Below, one piece after another: positions 39,401-47,100 of a stretch of 64,000 bases of DNA (its first letter is position 1; the number at the start of each line of letters is the position of its first letter). Location: the NCBI GenBank assembly GCA_022316685.1, contig JAKJHU010000066.1, positions 930,001 to 994,000 of the forward strand. The letters are read 5' to 3'. The stretch comes from Progne subis subis. Taxonomy: Eukaryota; Chordata; Aves; Passeriformes; Hirundinidae. Under the pieces are notes generated by a model that worked only from the letters and a program-made list of their open reading frames with translations, was not told where the DNA came from and did not search any database. A program made the translations under genes and the position numbers.

Positions 39401-41014
39401 GTTTCCCTGTCACAGGCTCAGCAGAGGCGTGAGAAGCCGACTGTATAACTTTCATACAAATTAATAACTGTGTCAGTGGCAGGAAGGGGAGTGTGGGAGG
39501 AGACTGCAAAGAATTGATTCATTTTACACATAGAGCTCAAGATGGTTTTAATTACATCTGTGTACTGAGTTTGACCTTGCCAGATACAGGTTTGGATCAA
39601 GTTTACTAGGTCGGTCACAAATGTGAAATACCTGGTTTGGGAAAAGCTACTACTGCTATTTTTGGCAGTGGCACGTTGCTGTAATCCCCTGAAACGGGGA
39701 TCTGCCAGCAGCGTGTGCTGGGAGCTGCTGCTTTGGGTGAGAGTCATTTTGACCGAGTTGGAGACATGCAGCCAGTCCCAGCCTTTTCCCTTCCCTCCCC
39801 ATCAGCAGTAGAATTATTTATAAAGGGGAGATGGAGAGTTTAAAACACAATCCTTCAATTCAGTGATGTCTGCCCTTTGTTGTAGCATTCTGCAAGCGAG
39901 ATGTCAGTCTACTAAATAAATAAAAATTAAAGTTGTTTTCTATTGAAAGCACATAGCCGGTGTTCTGATGTTGAGTGTGCCACAAAGAATTGGAATGTTA
40001 CATTTTGTAACACTAAAAGGTGGTTAAAACCAAATAATAGAAGCAGTGCTGCAGTGAGTTCTAATGATGCATCAGCTCAGGATTTCCTGGCAAAAACACA
40101 CAGCACTTGTATATAAACAAATACTGGATATTAGAACAAAGCAACACATACAAATACAAAATTACTGTGAAAGTTTCGTCTAGTACAAGAGATGCAGAAG
40201 TTATTATGTCCAGTTAACATATCTGTAACACTTTTCTTGCAAGATCTTCAATAAAAAACAGGTTTAGATCAACTGGCTGTTCAACAAACACTGGAGGATT
40301 ATGCACTGACATAAAGAAACATGAACTGTTGTGTTTACATAGTAAAAAACCTAGGTGTGTAGCCCTGGAGCTTTCTTGGAATTGTAAATGTTGAAGTTTT
40401 GTTTTGCTGTTTATTATTAATTTGCAGCCTAAAATCAGTTGAAAAGGAGCCCAAATGCAGTAGCTGAATTGTGCTGAAGTTAATGACACTGGGGTGGCCT
40501 TAGCTGCTGCATTGCCCTGGTCTTGCTGAATCCCCTGCCTGCAGAACTGGTGTCATTCTTGAATGCATTTATATGTTCTTAAGAGAATTAAGTGTGACTT
40601 TTTGTGGGTATGTGGGATGTGTTTCATGAACAGGGGATGGTAGAAAATGTAATGCACCTGTCGACTCTAAAGAAAGTTCTAACCAATAATTTGCCTATAG
40701 AAATCCCTTTGTAACGTTTCTGCAGAACATCTAAGCATTAAGAAACTGCACGGAAAGATGAAAACTATTTACAATAACTCATTTTTTCAGCAGCTATGCC
40801 TCAGTAATTCAGCCTCTCATCTGGGCTCATAAGGTAGAGATTATCCCCGTGCTTTTGTCTGCTGTGGCCTTTTGAAATGGTTGTGCAGAAAAGAGAAATC
40901 CATAACGTTCTGTTAGAAGGTAAAAGTATCAGAAGGGGTGGCAGCTGCCACAGAGCTCTGGGCGCCTGGGACTGATGCGATTCCTCTCTCGGCTCTTCCC
41001 GCAGGAGACGTTGA
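314..41014 (+). CDS. UPF2: UPF2, regulator of nonsense transcripts 2 (3' two thirds, 19 coding exons)
   Basis: UPF2 is the scaffold of nonsense-mediated mRNA decay. It works mainly at the cytoplasmic and perinuclear side and connects UPF3B on the exon junction complex to the RNA helicase UPF1. The coding exons are 314-474, 1456-1653, 2899-3048, 3443-3546, 3842-3927, 10302-10410, 11591-11704, 12960-13076, 18021-18206, 18752-18955, 19657-19932, 21311-21494, 23547-23686, 24721-24825, 25759-25857, 26536-26703, 31101-31242, 34814-34934 and 41005-41014. All junctions are GT-AG, the phases join without a gap, and the translation (about 890 residues) follows human UPF2 from about residue 383 to its end. 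In order it gives the end of the first MIF4G region, an acidic/lysine linker, MIF4G-2, MIF4G-3 (the UPF3B-binding domain), a Glu-rich tract, and the UPF1-binding helix and hairpin, ending in GGRRR. The start codon and N-terminal exons are outside the window. No frameshift or internal stop was seen, so the gene looks intact. Confidence 0.98.
1456..1653 (+). CDS. UPF2: UPF2 window exon 2
   Basis: The acceptor is TTTGCAG and the donor GTAGGA. The exon completes a Glu codon and reads HGPGIDIFTPGKPGEYDLEG, then GIWEDEDARNFYENLIDLK and a hydrophobic stretch ending in AILFKDNEK. It then enters the lysine/acid/serine-rich linker between MIF4G-1 and MIF4G-2. The first part is essentially identical to human and the linker part is not, although the alignment has no gap. 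Confidence 0.97.
2899..3048 (+). CDS. UPF2: UPF2 window exon 3
   Basis: The acceptor is AAACAG and the donor GTAAGA. The exon encodes the rest of the charged linker, then DLELELENLDINDDALELD and GDEAEDLTKKLLDEQ. The start of the exon is the least conserved stretch relative to human, while the DLELELENL part is close to invariant. The phase (2 bases in, 1 base out) fits both neighbours. Confidence 0.97.
3443..3546 (+). CDS. UPF2: UPF2 window exon 4 (MIF4G-2 start)
   Basis: It encodes EQEDEEASTGSHLKLIVDAF, then LQQLPNCVNRDLIDK, the first helices of the second MIF4G domain. The acceptor is TTTTAG. The donor is GTATGA, a weaker site than its neighbours. Confidence 0.97.
3842..3927 (+). CDS. UPF2: UPF2 window exon 5 (MIF4G-2)
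   Basis: It encodes AAMDFCMNMNTKANRRKLVR, then ALFIVPRQ and two bases of an Arg codon. The acceptor is TTATAG and the donor GTAAGA. The next exon lies 6.4 kb downstream. Confidence 0.97.
3928..10301 (+). other. UPF2: 6.4-kb UPF2 intron
   Basis: The intron joins exons 5 and 6. It holds a T/G-rich low-complexity string at about 6795-6865 and a T run near 7357-7371. Several ORFs of 60-94 codons occur on both strands, but none shows recognisable similarity or plausible composition. No clear transposon was recognised. Confidence 0.75.
6795..6865 (+). repeat. T/G low-complexity string
   Basis: This is a tract made almost wholly of T and G (GTTTT, GGTTTTTTT and TTTGGTTG units). It is probably a degraded simple repeat or the tail of an old retroposon. 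Confidence 0.7.
10302..10410 (+). CDS. UPF2: UPF2 window exon 6 (MIF4G-2)
   Basis: It encodes LDLLPFYARLVATLHPCMSD, then VAEDLCSMLKGDFRFH, helices in the middle of MIF4G-2. It differs from human by Arg to Lys in SMLKGDF. The acceptor is TTTGCAG and the donor GTATGT. Confidence 0.97.
11591..11704 (+). CDS. UPF2: UPF2 window exon 7 (MIF4G-2)
   Basis: This phase-0 exon encodes VRKKDQINIETKNKTVRFIG, then ELTKFKMFSKNDTLHCLK. The acceptor is TTTTTTAG and the donor GTTGGT, the least canonical donor of the gene. A minus-strand ORF across this exon (11354-11695) is a shadow. Confidence 0.97.
12616..12812 (-). mobile_element. CR1 LINE 3' end fragment
   Basis: The + strand reads as the reverse complement of the avian CR1 3' end: AGAATGGTTTGGATTGGATG, GGGACCTTAAAGATCATC, then GACAGGGACACC and CCAGGGATGGGGCATCCAC. 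This is the standard order, so the element is on the - strand. It is 5'-truncated, as most CR1 copies are, moderately diverged, and has a short internal repeat of AAAGATCATC. Confidence 0.88.
12960..13076 (+). CDS. UPF2: UPF2 window exon 8 (MIF4G-2)
   Basis: This phase-0 exon encodes MLLSDFSHHHIEMACTLLET, then CGRFLFRSPESHLRTSVLL. The acceptor is ACCAG and the donor GTAAGA. It is too short and lies too far from its neighbours to show as a long ORF, but its identity to human UPF2 is essentially complete. Confidence 0.97.
15257..15287. repeat. perfect inverted repeat, 12-bp arms
   Basis: GTATATTTATCA at 15257-15268 pairs perfectly with TGATAAATATAC at 15276-15287 around a 7-base spacer. It is AT-rich, so the hairpin is weak. 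The role is unknown. Confidence 0.85.
16342..16368. repeat. perfect inverted repeat, 11-bp arms
   Basis: CTTAAAGACAT at 16342-16352 pairs with ATGTCTTTAAG at 16358-16368 around a 5-base loop. The role is unknown. Confidence 0.85.
18021..18206 (+). CDS. UPF2: UPF2 window exon 9 (MIF4G-2/MIF4G-3 boundary)
   Basis: It encodes EQMMRKKQAMHLDARYVTMV, then ENAYYYCNPPPAEKTVKKKR and PPLQEYIRKLLYKDLSKV up to TTEK. The first part ends MIF4G-2. The KKKRPP segment is the inter-domain linker, and the rest opens MIF4G-3, the UPF3B-binding domain. It has 62 codons, as in human. Confidence 0.98.
18752..18955 (+). CDS. UPF2: UPF2 window exon 10 (MIF4G-3)
   Basis: This phase-0 exon encodes VLRQMRKLPWQDAEVKDYVI, then CCMINIWNVKYNSIHCVANL and so on to GVLEDIRLGME. 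These are core helices of MIF4G-3. The acceptor is GGTTTAG and the donor GTAAAC. Confidence 0.98.
19042..19101 (+). repeat. T/G low-complexity string
   Basis: The tract has GTTTGTTTGTTTGG and repeated T/G units, similar in style to the string at 6795-6865. Confidence 0.7.
19490..19545. repeat. AT-rich tandem repeat, unit about 17 bp
   Basis: About three copies of a unit containing AATTATTATAAGCAA lie in tandem and end 112 bases before the acceptor of exon 11. The array is short and imperfect. Confidence 0.75.
19657..19932 (+). CDS. UPF2: UPF2 window exon 11 (MIF4G-3)
   Basis: The longest UPF2 exon here (92 codons) encodes VNQPKFNQRRISSAKFLGEL, then YNYRMVESAVIFRTLYSF and so on to RKLDCFLVYFQ. 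These helices of MIF4G-3 contribute to the UPF3B contact surface in human UPF2. It differs from human at the less conserved loop (SDGSPSPLDPP). The acceptor is ATAAAG, with a short weak pyrimidine tract. Confidence 0.98.
20346..20366. repeat. near-perfect palindrome, 10-bp arms
   Basis: GAATTCCACA and TGTGGAATTC are separated by one base. The arms are exact. The role is unknown. Confidence 0.85.
20531..20632 (-). mobile_element. CR1 LINE 3' end fragment
   Basis: The + strand shows AGAATGGTTTGGGTTGGAAG, GGACCTCAAGGATCACC and CCATGGGCAGGGACACCTCC, which is the reverse complement of the CR1 3' end. Only about 100 bases remain and similarity stops near 20632. Confidence 0.88.
21311..21494 (+). 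CDS. UPF2: UPF2 window exon 12 (end of MIF4G-3)
   Basis: It encodes RYVWWKKSLDVWTKDHPFPI, then DIDYMISDTLELLRPKIKLC and NSLEEAVRQVQDLEREFLIK. These are the last helices of MIF4G-3. The donor is GTAAGG, one base into a Gly codon. Confidence 0.98.
23547..23686 (+). CDS. UPF2: UPF2 window exon 13 (acidic tract)
   Basis: It encodes GIVNDKDSKDSITEGENLEE, then a Glu-rich run with GGAETEEQSGNESEVNEPEEE. This disordered acidic linker separates MIF4G-3 from the UPF1-binding region. The codons are mostly GAA/GAG, so the DNA is a purine tract and could be a slippage hotspot. The length equals human. Confidence 0.97.
24447..24572 (-). mobile_element. CR1 LINE internal fragment (reverse transcriptase 3' region)
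   Basis: The + strand matches the reverse complement of the CR1 ORF2 region that normally reads through GAGGTTCCTGCTGGCCC, then CTCCAGCCTGTC, GAATGGCAGC and GTGTATCAGCCACTCCTCCC. Here the same words occur in order with small changes (CTGAGTTCCTGCCAATCC, TGAGTGGCAGC, GTGTATCAGCCACTACTCCC) and one short deletion. It is on the - strand, old and diverged. Confidence 0.75.
24721..24825 (+). CDS. UPF2: UPF2 window exon 14 (acidic tract)
   Basis: This phase-0 exon encodes EGSDNEEEEGEEEEEENTDY, then LTDSNKENETDEENT. It continues the acidic linker. The human DDD triplet is replaced by Glu, keeping charge and length. The donor is GTATGT. Confidence 0.97.
25525..25543. repeat. (CA)n microsatellite
   Basis: This is an uninterrupted CA repeat of about nine units flanked by GTG and CGTTTG. 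It could be polymorphic. Confidence 0.9.
25759..25857 (+). CDS. UPF2: UPF2 window exon 15 (UPF1-binding helix)
   Basis: It encodes EVMIKGGGLKHVPCAEDEDF, then IQALDKMMLENLQ. In human UPF2 the segment from the acidic DEDF onward folds as an alpha-helix that docks on one side of the UPF1 CH domain. Conservation is nearly complete. Confidence 0.98.
26536..26703 (+). CDS. UPF2: UPF2 window exon 16 (UPF1-binding region)
   Basis: It encodes QRSGESVKVHQLDVAIPLHL, then KSQLKKGPPLGGGEGESESG and DTMPFVMLTRKGNKQQ. The final segment is the first strand and turn of the beta-hairpin that contacts the UPF1 CH domain in human. The hairpin is split between this exon and the next, 4.4 kb away. Confidence 0.98.
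26704..31100 (+). other. UPF2: 4.4-kb UPF2 intron
   Basis: The intron separates the two strands of the UPF1-binding hairpin in the gene structure. It is AT-rich, with A runs at about 30323-30338 and a short inverted repeat (AAGCTTAC/GTAAGCTT) at 30450-30470. No transposon or RNA gene was recognised. Confidence 0.75.
31101..31242 (+). CDS. UPF2: UPF2 window exon 17 (UPF1-binding hairpin and C-terminal helix)
   Basis: It encodes FKILNVPMSSQLAANHWNQQ, then QAEQEERMRMKKLTLDINER and QEQEDYQ. FKILNVP is the second strand of the UPF1-binding hairpin, and the rest is a charged, probably helical tail. The donor is GTAAGA, one base into a Glu codon. Confidence 0.98.
31243..34813 (+). other. UPF2: 3.6-kb UPF2 intron
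   Basis: The intron lies between exons 17 and 18. The stretch from about 33290 to 33620 is visibly richer in C and G than its surroundings but holds no recognised element. Confidence 0.7.
34814..34934 (+). CDS. UPF2: UPF2 window exon 18 (penultimate coding exon)
   Basis: It encodes EMLQSLAQRPAPANTNRERR, then PRYQHPKGAPNADLIFKTGG and two bases (AG) of an Arg codon. The donor is GTAGGA. Reading through the donor gives AGG TAG, so an unspliced transcript would stop one residue later, at GGR. The spliced form continues at 41005. The basic C-terminus matches human. Confidence 0.97.
34935..41004 (+). other. UPF2: 6.1-kb last UPF2 intron
   Basis: The intron runs from the GTAGGA donor to the CCGCAG acceptor before the last exon. 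It holds A runs near 35761-35774 and a run of 25 T at 38740-38764. No gene or transposon was recognised. Any ORF in it is short. Confidence 0.75.
38740..38764 (+). repeat. poly(T) run of 25
   Basis: This is the longest mononucleotide run in the window. It could be the reversed poly(A) tail of a degraded retroposon on the - strand, but no recognisable body precedes it. Confidence 0.85.
41005..41014 (+). CDS. UPF2: UPF2 last coding exon: two and a third codons plus the stop
   Basis: After the acceptor TTCCCGCAG the sequence G AGA CGT TGA completes the split Arg and gives R, R, stop, reproducing the human C-terminus GGRRR. Only 10 coding bases including the stop lie in this exon; the rest is 3'UTR. 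The call rests on the exact phase fit, the match to human, the strong acceptor context and a downstream polyadenylation signal. It is 6070 bases from the previous exon and cannot be found by ORF scanning. Confidence 0.88.
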
Positions 41015-41374
41015 TCCAGCCGCCAGTGTCATTTCATCAGGTCCTGTATCTCTGGTGTTGTGGAGTCCTCCAGCGATTAAACGAGAGCAGTGGACACATC
41101 TCAGCATGTCAGCCTAGAGCGTTCAGAACCGAAACCTGGGACAGGCTGGGGCCGTGGGGCACTAAGAGCAGCCTCCCCTCTCCCCCCCCACCCCCCCAAA
41201 AAAAAGCTTTTTGTTATGGGAACTGCGTTGAGGGTTCATCTTCTCGTAGGAGCAGAAGCGAACGAGCGAGATGGGGAGCTTGACCTGCGAGCAGCTCGGT
41301 GAGAGCCGGGAGCAGCTTGGGGTTCAGTGTTGCACTGGGACGGGAAAGGCCTTGGGCAGCTCAGCGTGCAGGGA

Positions 41375-41380
41375 AATAAA
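41375..41380 (+). promoter_or_regulatory. UPF2: candidate proximal polyadenylation signal of UPF2
   Basis: An AATAAA lies 361 bases after the stop codon. It would give a short 3'UTR isoform. The downstream GT-richness is modest. Confidence 0.4.
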
Positions 41381-42209
41381 GCTCTGAACTCGCCACAAGT
41401 TACGTTGTCTCCGACTCGAGCGCTTGGTGTTGGAAGGACGTTCTTTGGGGACTGCAAATCTACAGTAGAAAAACATAGAGCGAACGGCAAAACCCAGCGA
41501 AAGCCCCTGCCGAGTAGGATAACTTCTCAAACACTCCTCAGAGAGGACGTTCTTGGTTAAGGAAGAGCCTTTTGTTGCCAGATGTGCCAGAAAGGGGGTG
41601 GGGAGGGGTGAAAAGCTGGAGAGCCAAGGAGGTCAAATGTCTGTTAAGGTTTAAAATAGAAAGTGAAGTTGATGAACACGGGGTGTTGACTCGTACTGCT
41701 TGGAACAGCCTGACACCAGCCTAAGGACAGGGATATAGTTGAGCCCATTGTATGTATCATTGAAAACCAAAACGTGCCAGTCAGCATAACAGGAGGATGT
41801 CAAGGAGTGGATCCAAATATTTTGTTGATCTTCATGGGTTGATAAGCCTCTGTGTCTATTGAAACAAACAAAAAATTAAAAAAAAAAAAAAAAAAAGATT
41901 TAAGTCTGGAAACAAGTAGAATTTTTATTTTTTTTTCCGAGTAGAAATGAGGTTTCTTGGTCTGTTTCTGACAATCTGTTATTTATTAGTGTAGGGTTTT
42001 GTTTGCTTTCAGGTAGAGGTAGATCATTGAGTTAAAGAGCCCATCTGTATGTTACTACTAATTCTTTTTTCTAGCTCTTTTAAAATCCTTTTTACCACTG
42101 GTTTTGGTTTCTGCATGTAGGAAGGGAGACTTGTAAAATTGTAACATTTCATACAGAAATGCCGCCCGATCTTCACCAGCTTCAGAAATCTGACCTTTGC
42201 CAATGCTGC

Positions 42210-42215
42210 AATAAA
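42210..42215 (+). promoter_or_regulatory. UPF2: candidate distal polyadenylation signal of UPF2
   Basis: AATAAA is followed within 40 bases by T/G-rich sequence (GTGTTGT and GGTGTTTTG), a typical cleavage-site context. I prefer it as the main site. Confidence 0.5.
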
Positions 42216-42230
42216 GTGTTGTAATTTAGA

Positions 42231-42885
42231 GACGGTGTTTTGCCTCTTGACATTCACTTTGTTCTTTGGAAATGATGTTTTGAAGGATTTGTGGTGTATT
42301 GTGGGCTGTAGTCAGGACAGGAATTCCAGGTCTTTGATTCAAGTCTTACTTGATTTTTTTTCATATAACTTTTCTTTCCACATGAAATTCATGGGTATGT
42401 TTATTAATCACATTTGTAACTCTGAGCTCCTCCAAAACGTCTCCTACACCAATGTGACCATATCCACTGGTCAGATGTAATTTCCCCTTCCCCAAAGAAC
42501 AATGCCTACCAATTCCAATAGCAAATTAAGCATCTAATTGTGGTTCAGACTAGAGTCAGCTTCCTTTTTTCAACATATTGCTTAATTTCAAAAGCATTTA
42601 ATTTATCCAGGTTGAGTAATTGCATAAAAATAAAATATTAGCTCTGTTTTATATGTGTCAATCCAATGCCCTGGGATCAATGGAAGCGTCTTTATAAAAT
42701 TATTTGCTAAAAATAGTTTAGGGTCAGCTGGGGATTTCCCTGACTTCAGGCTGAAATCAAAAAACAGTTCCGTGAAACCTTCGGAAGTTTAATTTTAAAA
42801 TTAATTATTCTAATGTTGTGCCGAATGAAAACGTCAGAGATCGTTGTGAGTGAAATAATCGGGGTTGAATGTACAGGGACAAACC
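42231..42885. other. intergenic sequence after UPF2
   Basis: This is AT-rich sequence between the inferred UPF2 3' end and the first CR1 fragment. I see nothing identifiable in it. Confidence 0.6.
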
Positions 42886-43140
42886 TTTTAGTAGGGCCTG
42901 TTGCAGTAGGACAAGGAGCAATGGTTGTAAAGAGGGTTGACCTAAATTAGATAGAAGGAAGAAAATTTTTACAGTGAGGGTGATGAGACACTGGTACAGA
43001 TTTCCCAGAGAGGTGGCAGATGCCCCATCCCTGGAAACATGCAAGTTTTCAACCTGATGTATTTGAAACTGGCCCTGCTCATTGCAGGCGTGTTGAATTG
43101 GGTGACTTTTAGCTTCCCTTCCAACCCAAACCATTCATGA
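42886..43140 (+). mobile_element. CR1 LINE 3' end fragment
   Basis: It is in sense orientation: AGGACAAGGAGCAATGG, a GGAAGAAAATTTTTACAG segment, GTGAGGGTGATGAGACACTG, CAGAGAGGTGGCAGATG, CCCCATCCCTGGAAACATG, then CTTCCCTTCCAACCCAAACC and CATTCATGATAC at the end. A segment before the terminal CTTCCAACCC is shortened relative to typical copies. Confidence 0.9.
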
Positions 43141-43645
43141 TACACAGAAAAAACCCAGGTTGCATCCACTTTATTCCTTACCTTCCCACGTGCTGATCCC
43201 ACATCTTGTGGTGTGGCTGGACTCTGGTCCTGCTGCTTGCACAGCAGTTTCAGCACCTGATCCACGTGCAGGTTCTGCAGGGATTGCATGGATCCCTCTC
43301 CTGTCTTTAGAATCCTTTGCCTTTAGAGGGCATTTAATTAAAATTGTCTGGGAATGGTACAGAATGGGAAATAGTCTCTGTTTTGGTCAGTGTCTGTCAC
43401 CTACGAATATCACTGCTTTACCCAGATTACAAGGTGTTCGTTTTAATTAATGAAATTATTTTTAATGTCCTTGCTTCTCTTTCCCTGCAGTGCAGTGACC
43501 CACGAGGTGTGTCTGGTCACTGGGGCAGTCACCACAAATTCAACCTGTGGCTCTGTTCATCCCAGATTCAACCTGGGGCAGAGGATGTTCCCTGGGAGCC
43601 TTGCTCATGGGATGCTGCCTGAAGGTGCCCTTGCAATGAGCATTC
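43141..43645. other. intergenic sequence between CR1 and an LTR-like block
   Basis: No gene or clear element was seen. Several ORFs of 60-100 codons overlap on both strands and look random. Confidence 0.5.
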
Positions 43646-43896
43646 TGTAGCAGTGCTCCCGACCCTGCAAGCAAGGAGTTAAGTCTAGGAAAAGATACGT
43701 AGATGAAGGAGAAACTATTTTATGTCCTTGATTACGTAAAAGATTTCTGTTATCTTATCATTCTGTGGAAAGAATTTGGGCTAGTCGGGCCCTGGCAGTT
43801 GGAGTTGTCTTCACCGATGTGAGGCTCCTTGAGCCGACAGATACAGTGTGCTGTAGGTTTGTACTCAACAATTGTGCCTCAATTTTTGATGGTAAC
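43646..43896 (+). mobile_element. possible decayed solo LTR of an avian endogenous retrovirus
   Basis: The block starts TGTAG and has a CTTATCATTCTGTGG segment. It ends with a GTGCTGTAGGTTTGTACTCA segment followed by TGCCTCAATTTTTGATGG, a layout I associate with the R/U5 part of passerine ERV LTRs. The expected AATAAA is not intact and no target-site duplication was found. No internal retroviral genes are nearby. The assignment rests on resemblance only. Confidence 0.35.
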
Positions 43897-44035
43897 TTCT
43901 CTTCCCAGATCTCTCAAGCCTCCAAAGCTCAAGGCAGGGACTTGGGGGAATGAAACCCTTCCTGTCATAGGAGACAATTTTGTGACCACATGAGGAACCT
44001 GAATGTGCCTGAGTGCACGTGAGGCCATCCCAGGC

Positions 44036-44123
44036 TCCTGGGAGGGGGCTCTGCCCATGGCATGGGGTGGCACTGGAGGAGCTTTAAGGTCCCTTCCAAC
44101 CCAAACCATTCCATGATTTATGG
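44036..44123 (+). mobile_element. CR1 LINE 3' end fragment
   Basis: The short sense-oriented copy reads CTCTGCCCATGGCATGG, then AGCTTTAAGGTCCCTTCCAA, CCCAAACCATTCCATGATTT. Only about 90 bases remain. Confidence 0.88.
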
Positions 44124-47100
44124 TGCATCACTTGGAGCTGAGGTGCTGTGTTGGCCCTTGCTTTAGGATGGAGCCAGGGTGTCTGGGAAGCTCTGAAGCT
44201 GGAATTTGACCCAGGAATGTCAGTACTGGCAGGCAACACCTTGAACTCCAGCTGATGCTCTTGGGGCATCTTTCTCTGCCTGCAATGATGTAATGTGATT
44301 TAAAAAAAGGTATAAATCTTCTTTTCATGAATTGCTGAGTTTGCAGATTTGCTGTAATCTCAATTTCCCAGGCTTTCAGCATAAGAAATCTCTGGGGCTG
44401 TTTCTGTTCTGTAGCTGCAAAGCACATCCATGCACGTGTACCGCAGCACACAGAGTTTTATGTATATTCAGGCTTAGAAAACCACCTCTATTGTGGAGTC
44501 TGCCTGCTTTTCTTGAGCTCTCAGCATTTTTCCCTTGGCTGTTCCAGCAGAGCAGTCACTGTGTGCTTGGCAGGGCAGCAGGATGGGCTGTGAGGAGCTG
44601 CAGTGTCCAGTTCAGGCACCCTGTGTCCTCACCACATTGAGTGAATGTTTTCAAATTCAATCCATCCATAATGATGCCACGAGCCTGCTGTTGCCCCTGA
44701 TAAATACAATTATCAATTTTTCCCTCATTTTTTTCCCTTCTTTGAGCTTCATCACTAATTTGCTCCACGTTGAGGTTTTCCTCAGCCATGCACTCTTCTG
44801 CCCTGCTGAAGGTGCTCCTCTGAGGTGACACTTTGCTGTCTCTTCTCAGAGCTCCACTATAAATAGGGGTTTTTCCAGCTACTCCTAAGGAAATCCCAGT
44901 GTACTGGAAATAGGAAAATATTTGAGCAGGAATCAAATGAGAAAATGTCAAAATATTTGCTTGCATTGTTTGAACTATAAACTTTGCTTTTAAGTTATGG
45001 TCAGGGTGTGATTGTACCCTTAAAACACTGTGTTTATGATCCTTGTTAGAAGAGCAGTGTTCTGTAAAAAAGCCTCTCTCCCTCCCTCCTTCCTTCCCTC
45101 CCTCCATTACCTGGATACAAGCCGTCAGGCACATAAAAGACTGGTTGAGACACTTAAAGAGGAGGAAGACATTTAGCTATTGCTAATGTTTATTTGTTCT
45201 TTGACATTTACCTGCAGAAAGAAAGTTTCTGTTGTGCAGGGGATAAAGGAGAGTGACGTTTGCTGCTGAGAACGAGTCATAGCTGACAGCCCAAGAGCTT
45301 GAAAACTTTGCTGTATTTACCCCTTAATTGTTTGGGGGGTGGGGTTTTTAAATTTTTTTAAATTATTTACACTGTATATACTATATATGTATGCACACAC
45401 ATTTATCTGTTCATGGTGACCTGTAAATCAGAAGTTCTCTCATGGGAAGCAAGATTTGAATGTTGTCAGCAAGGCTTTCAGAACCCTTCTGGAGGGAGGT
45501 TTGGGCTTGCTGCTGTATTAATCCCAAATTGAATTGCTACAAGTTGCTGGAAGTTTGTTCCCTGGAGTGATGGAGGTGAAGATAACCAAGTCATGAGAGA
45601 GAGCTTTGGCTGTTCTTATCTCTGCTCTAAGCAGCTTTTCAAGTGGTGATGGTGGCTCTGGCTTCCTCCTTGTGCTCAGGGCAGGAAGAGGCTTTTCCTG
45701 GGAGGAAGATACAGCTTCAGTCCACTTCTCTCCGGGAATCCAGCTGAGCTGTTCCAGGAGACACCGGCTCCTCACCCCTCCAGACTTTCTTTTCCAGTAG
45801 AGTTTATTATTCAGTTTGTTCCCAAATCCCACACCCATGAAAACCAGGGGTTTATTATTGGCTGTGTCTTAGCTAATATAAAATCAGAGCAGCTTTTGGG
45901 TTCAGAGGAGGCCTCACTGTTGCTGCAGGGTGACAAAGTGCCGAGGAAAGTCTCTGCTCTCGGCGTGGTCAGCACAGAGCCAAGGGGTTTGTTACAGGAT
46001 GCACCAGGAATTGCACACAGTGCCCATTTCCTGGGCTTGAGCTCCCTGGAAAACTCATGCCATAAATAAAAATTAAACCTGATCAGGCAAACTAAAATCC
46101 ATTTAGGAGGCAGGAAATGTTCCACAGTAATGAAGTTTGTGTCGTGAAGCCTGAAGACCCTGTGGATCCTCTGCTCTTTCGCAGGGCTGGATATTGGAAA
46201 TAGAAATGTGCTGACAACTGTTTCCTAATAGATGTTTAAGTACGAAGAAATAGTCTCGCCTCCTGCCACAACAGCTTTCAGGGACACTGTTTTCCTTTTG
46301 CTGTCATTCCACCCTCTGAGCATCAGTACCCTGGGTGGCTTATCTTCATTAATCAGAGTATGAACAACTGCTGGCACATGTGAGTCTGAGCTTCCAGGCT
46401 GCTGGATTTTCTCCTAGGCTAGCAAGGGAATGCTACCAAAGGGGCAGGTGTGGTGGTGGGAGAGGAAGGGTGATTCAGGATTACTCCATAAGCCTGGAAA
46501 CCCGAAGGTCAAGCTCATCTCTGCTCTTTTTCCTTGGCTTAGCGTCATTGCCCTCGTTTCTCAGCTGGGAGACGCAGCCCTTGCCCTTCCTTGTGGGAAT
46601 GGATAAGCAAGCAGAGAACAGATAAAAAAAATTACACAATTTTCTGATGCTGACAGTAACAGAATCGCAGGGAGTTAAGAGCTTCCTTTGAAATTATGGG
46701 AAAAAAATACATCATGAACCTTTGAGGATGAAATTGACCTCCCCAGCCCTGTGAGGAAATGAGCAATCCTGTCCTAACAGAGGGCTCGGAGGCTGAATCA
46801 GGCAGGGAAGGGACTTGCACGGGAAGGCCCAGCCAGCAGTGAGAGGAGGGTGCTGTGCCAGCTGCCCTGGGCACGAGTTGGGCCGTGCCCAGCAAGGGCT
46901 GGGGGCTCCAGGGCTCTGTGCTGGCTCTCCAGGCTCTGGGAGGATGCTCATGGAGCTGCTGAATCCCTCCTGGGCTGAACGAGGCCCGGCTCAAGGACAC
47001 GGGACCTGCCAAGGCTCTGTGTGGGGACAGCGAGAGGGGTGTGCACTTGCTGGGGGAGCAGGGACGTGGTTTTGGCATCCCCTCAGAACCAGAAATGCCA

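Larger units (their letters stand above)
41015..42230 (+). other. UPF2: UPF2 3' untranslated region (end inferred)
   Basis: The 3'UTR starts after the TGA at 41012-41014. Two AATAAA signals lie downstream, at 41375-41380 and 42210-42215. The second is followed by a GT-rich stretch and would give a UTR of about 1.2 kb. A run of 19 A at 41878-41896 lies inside. The 3' end cannot be fixed without transcripts. Confidence 0.55.
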
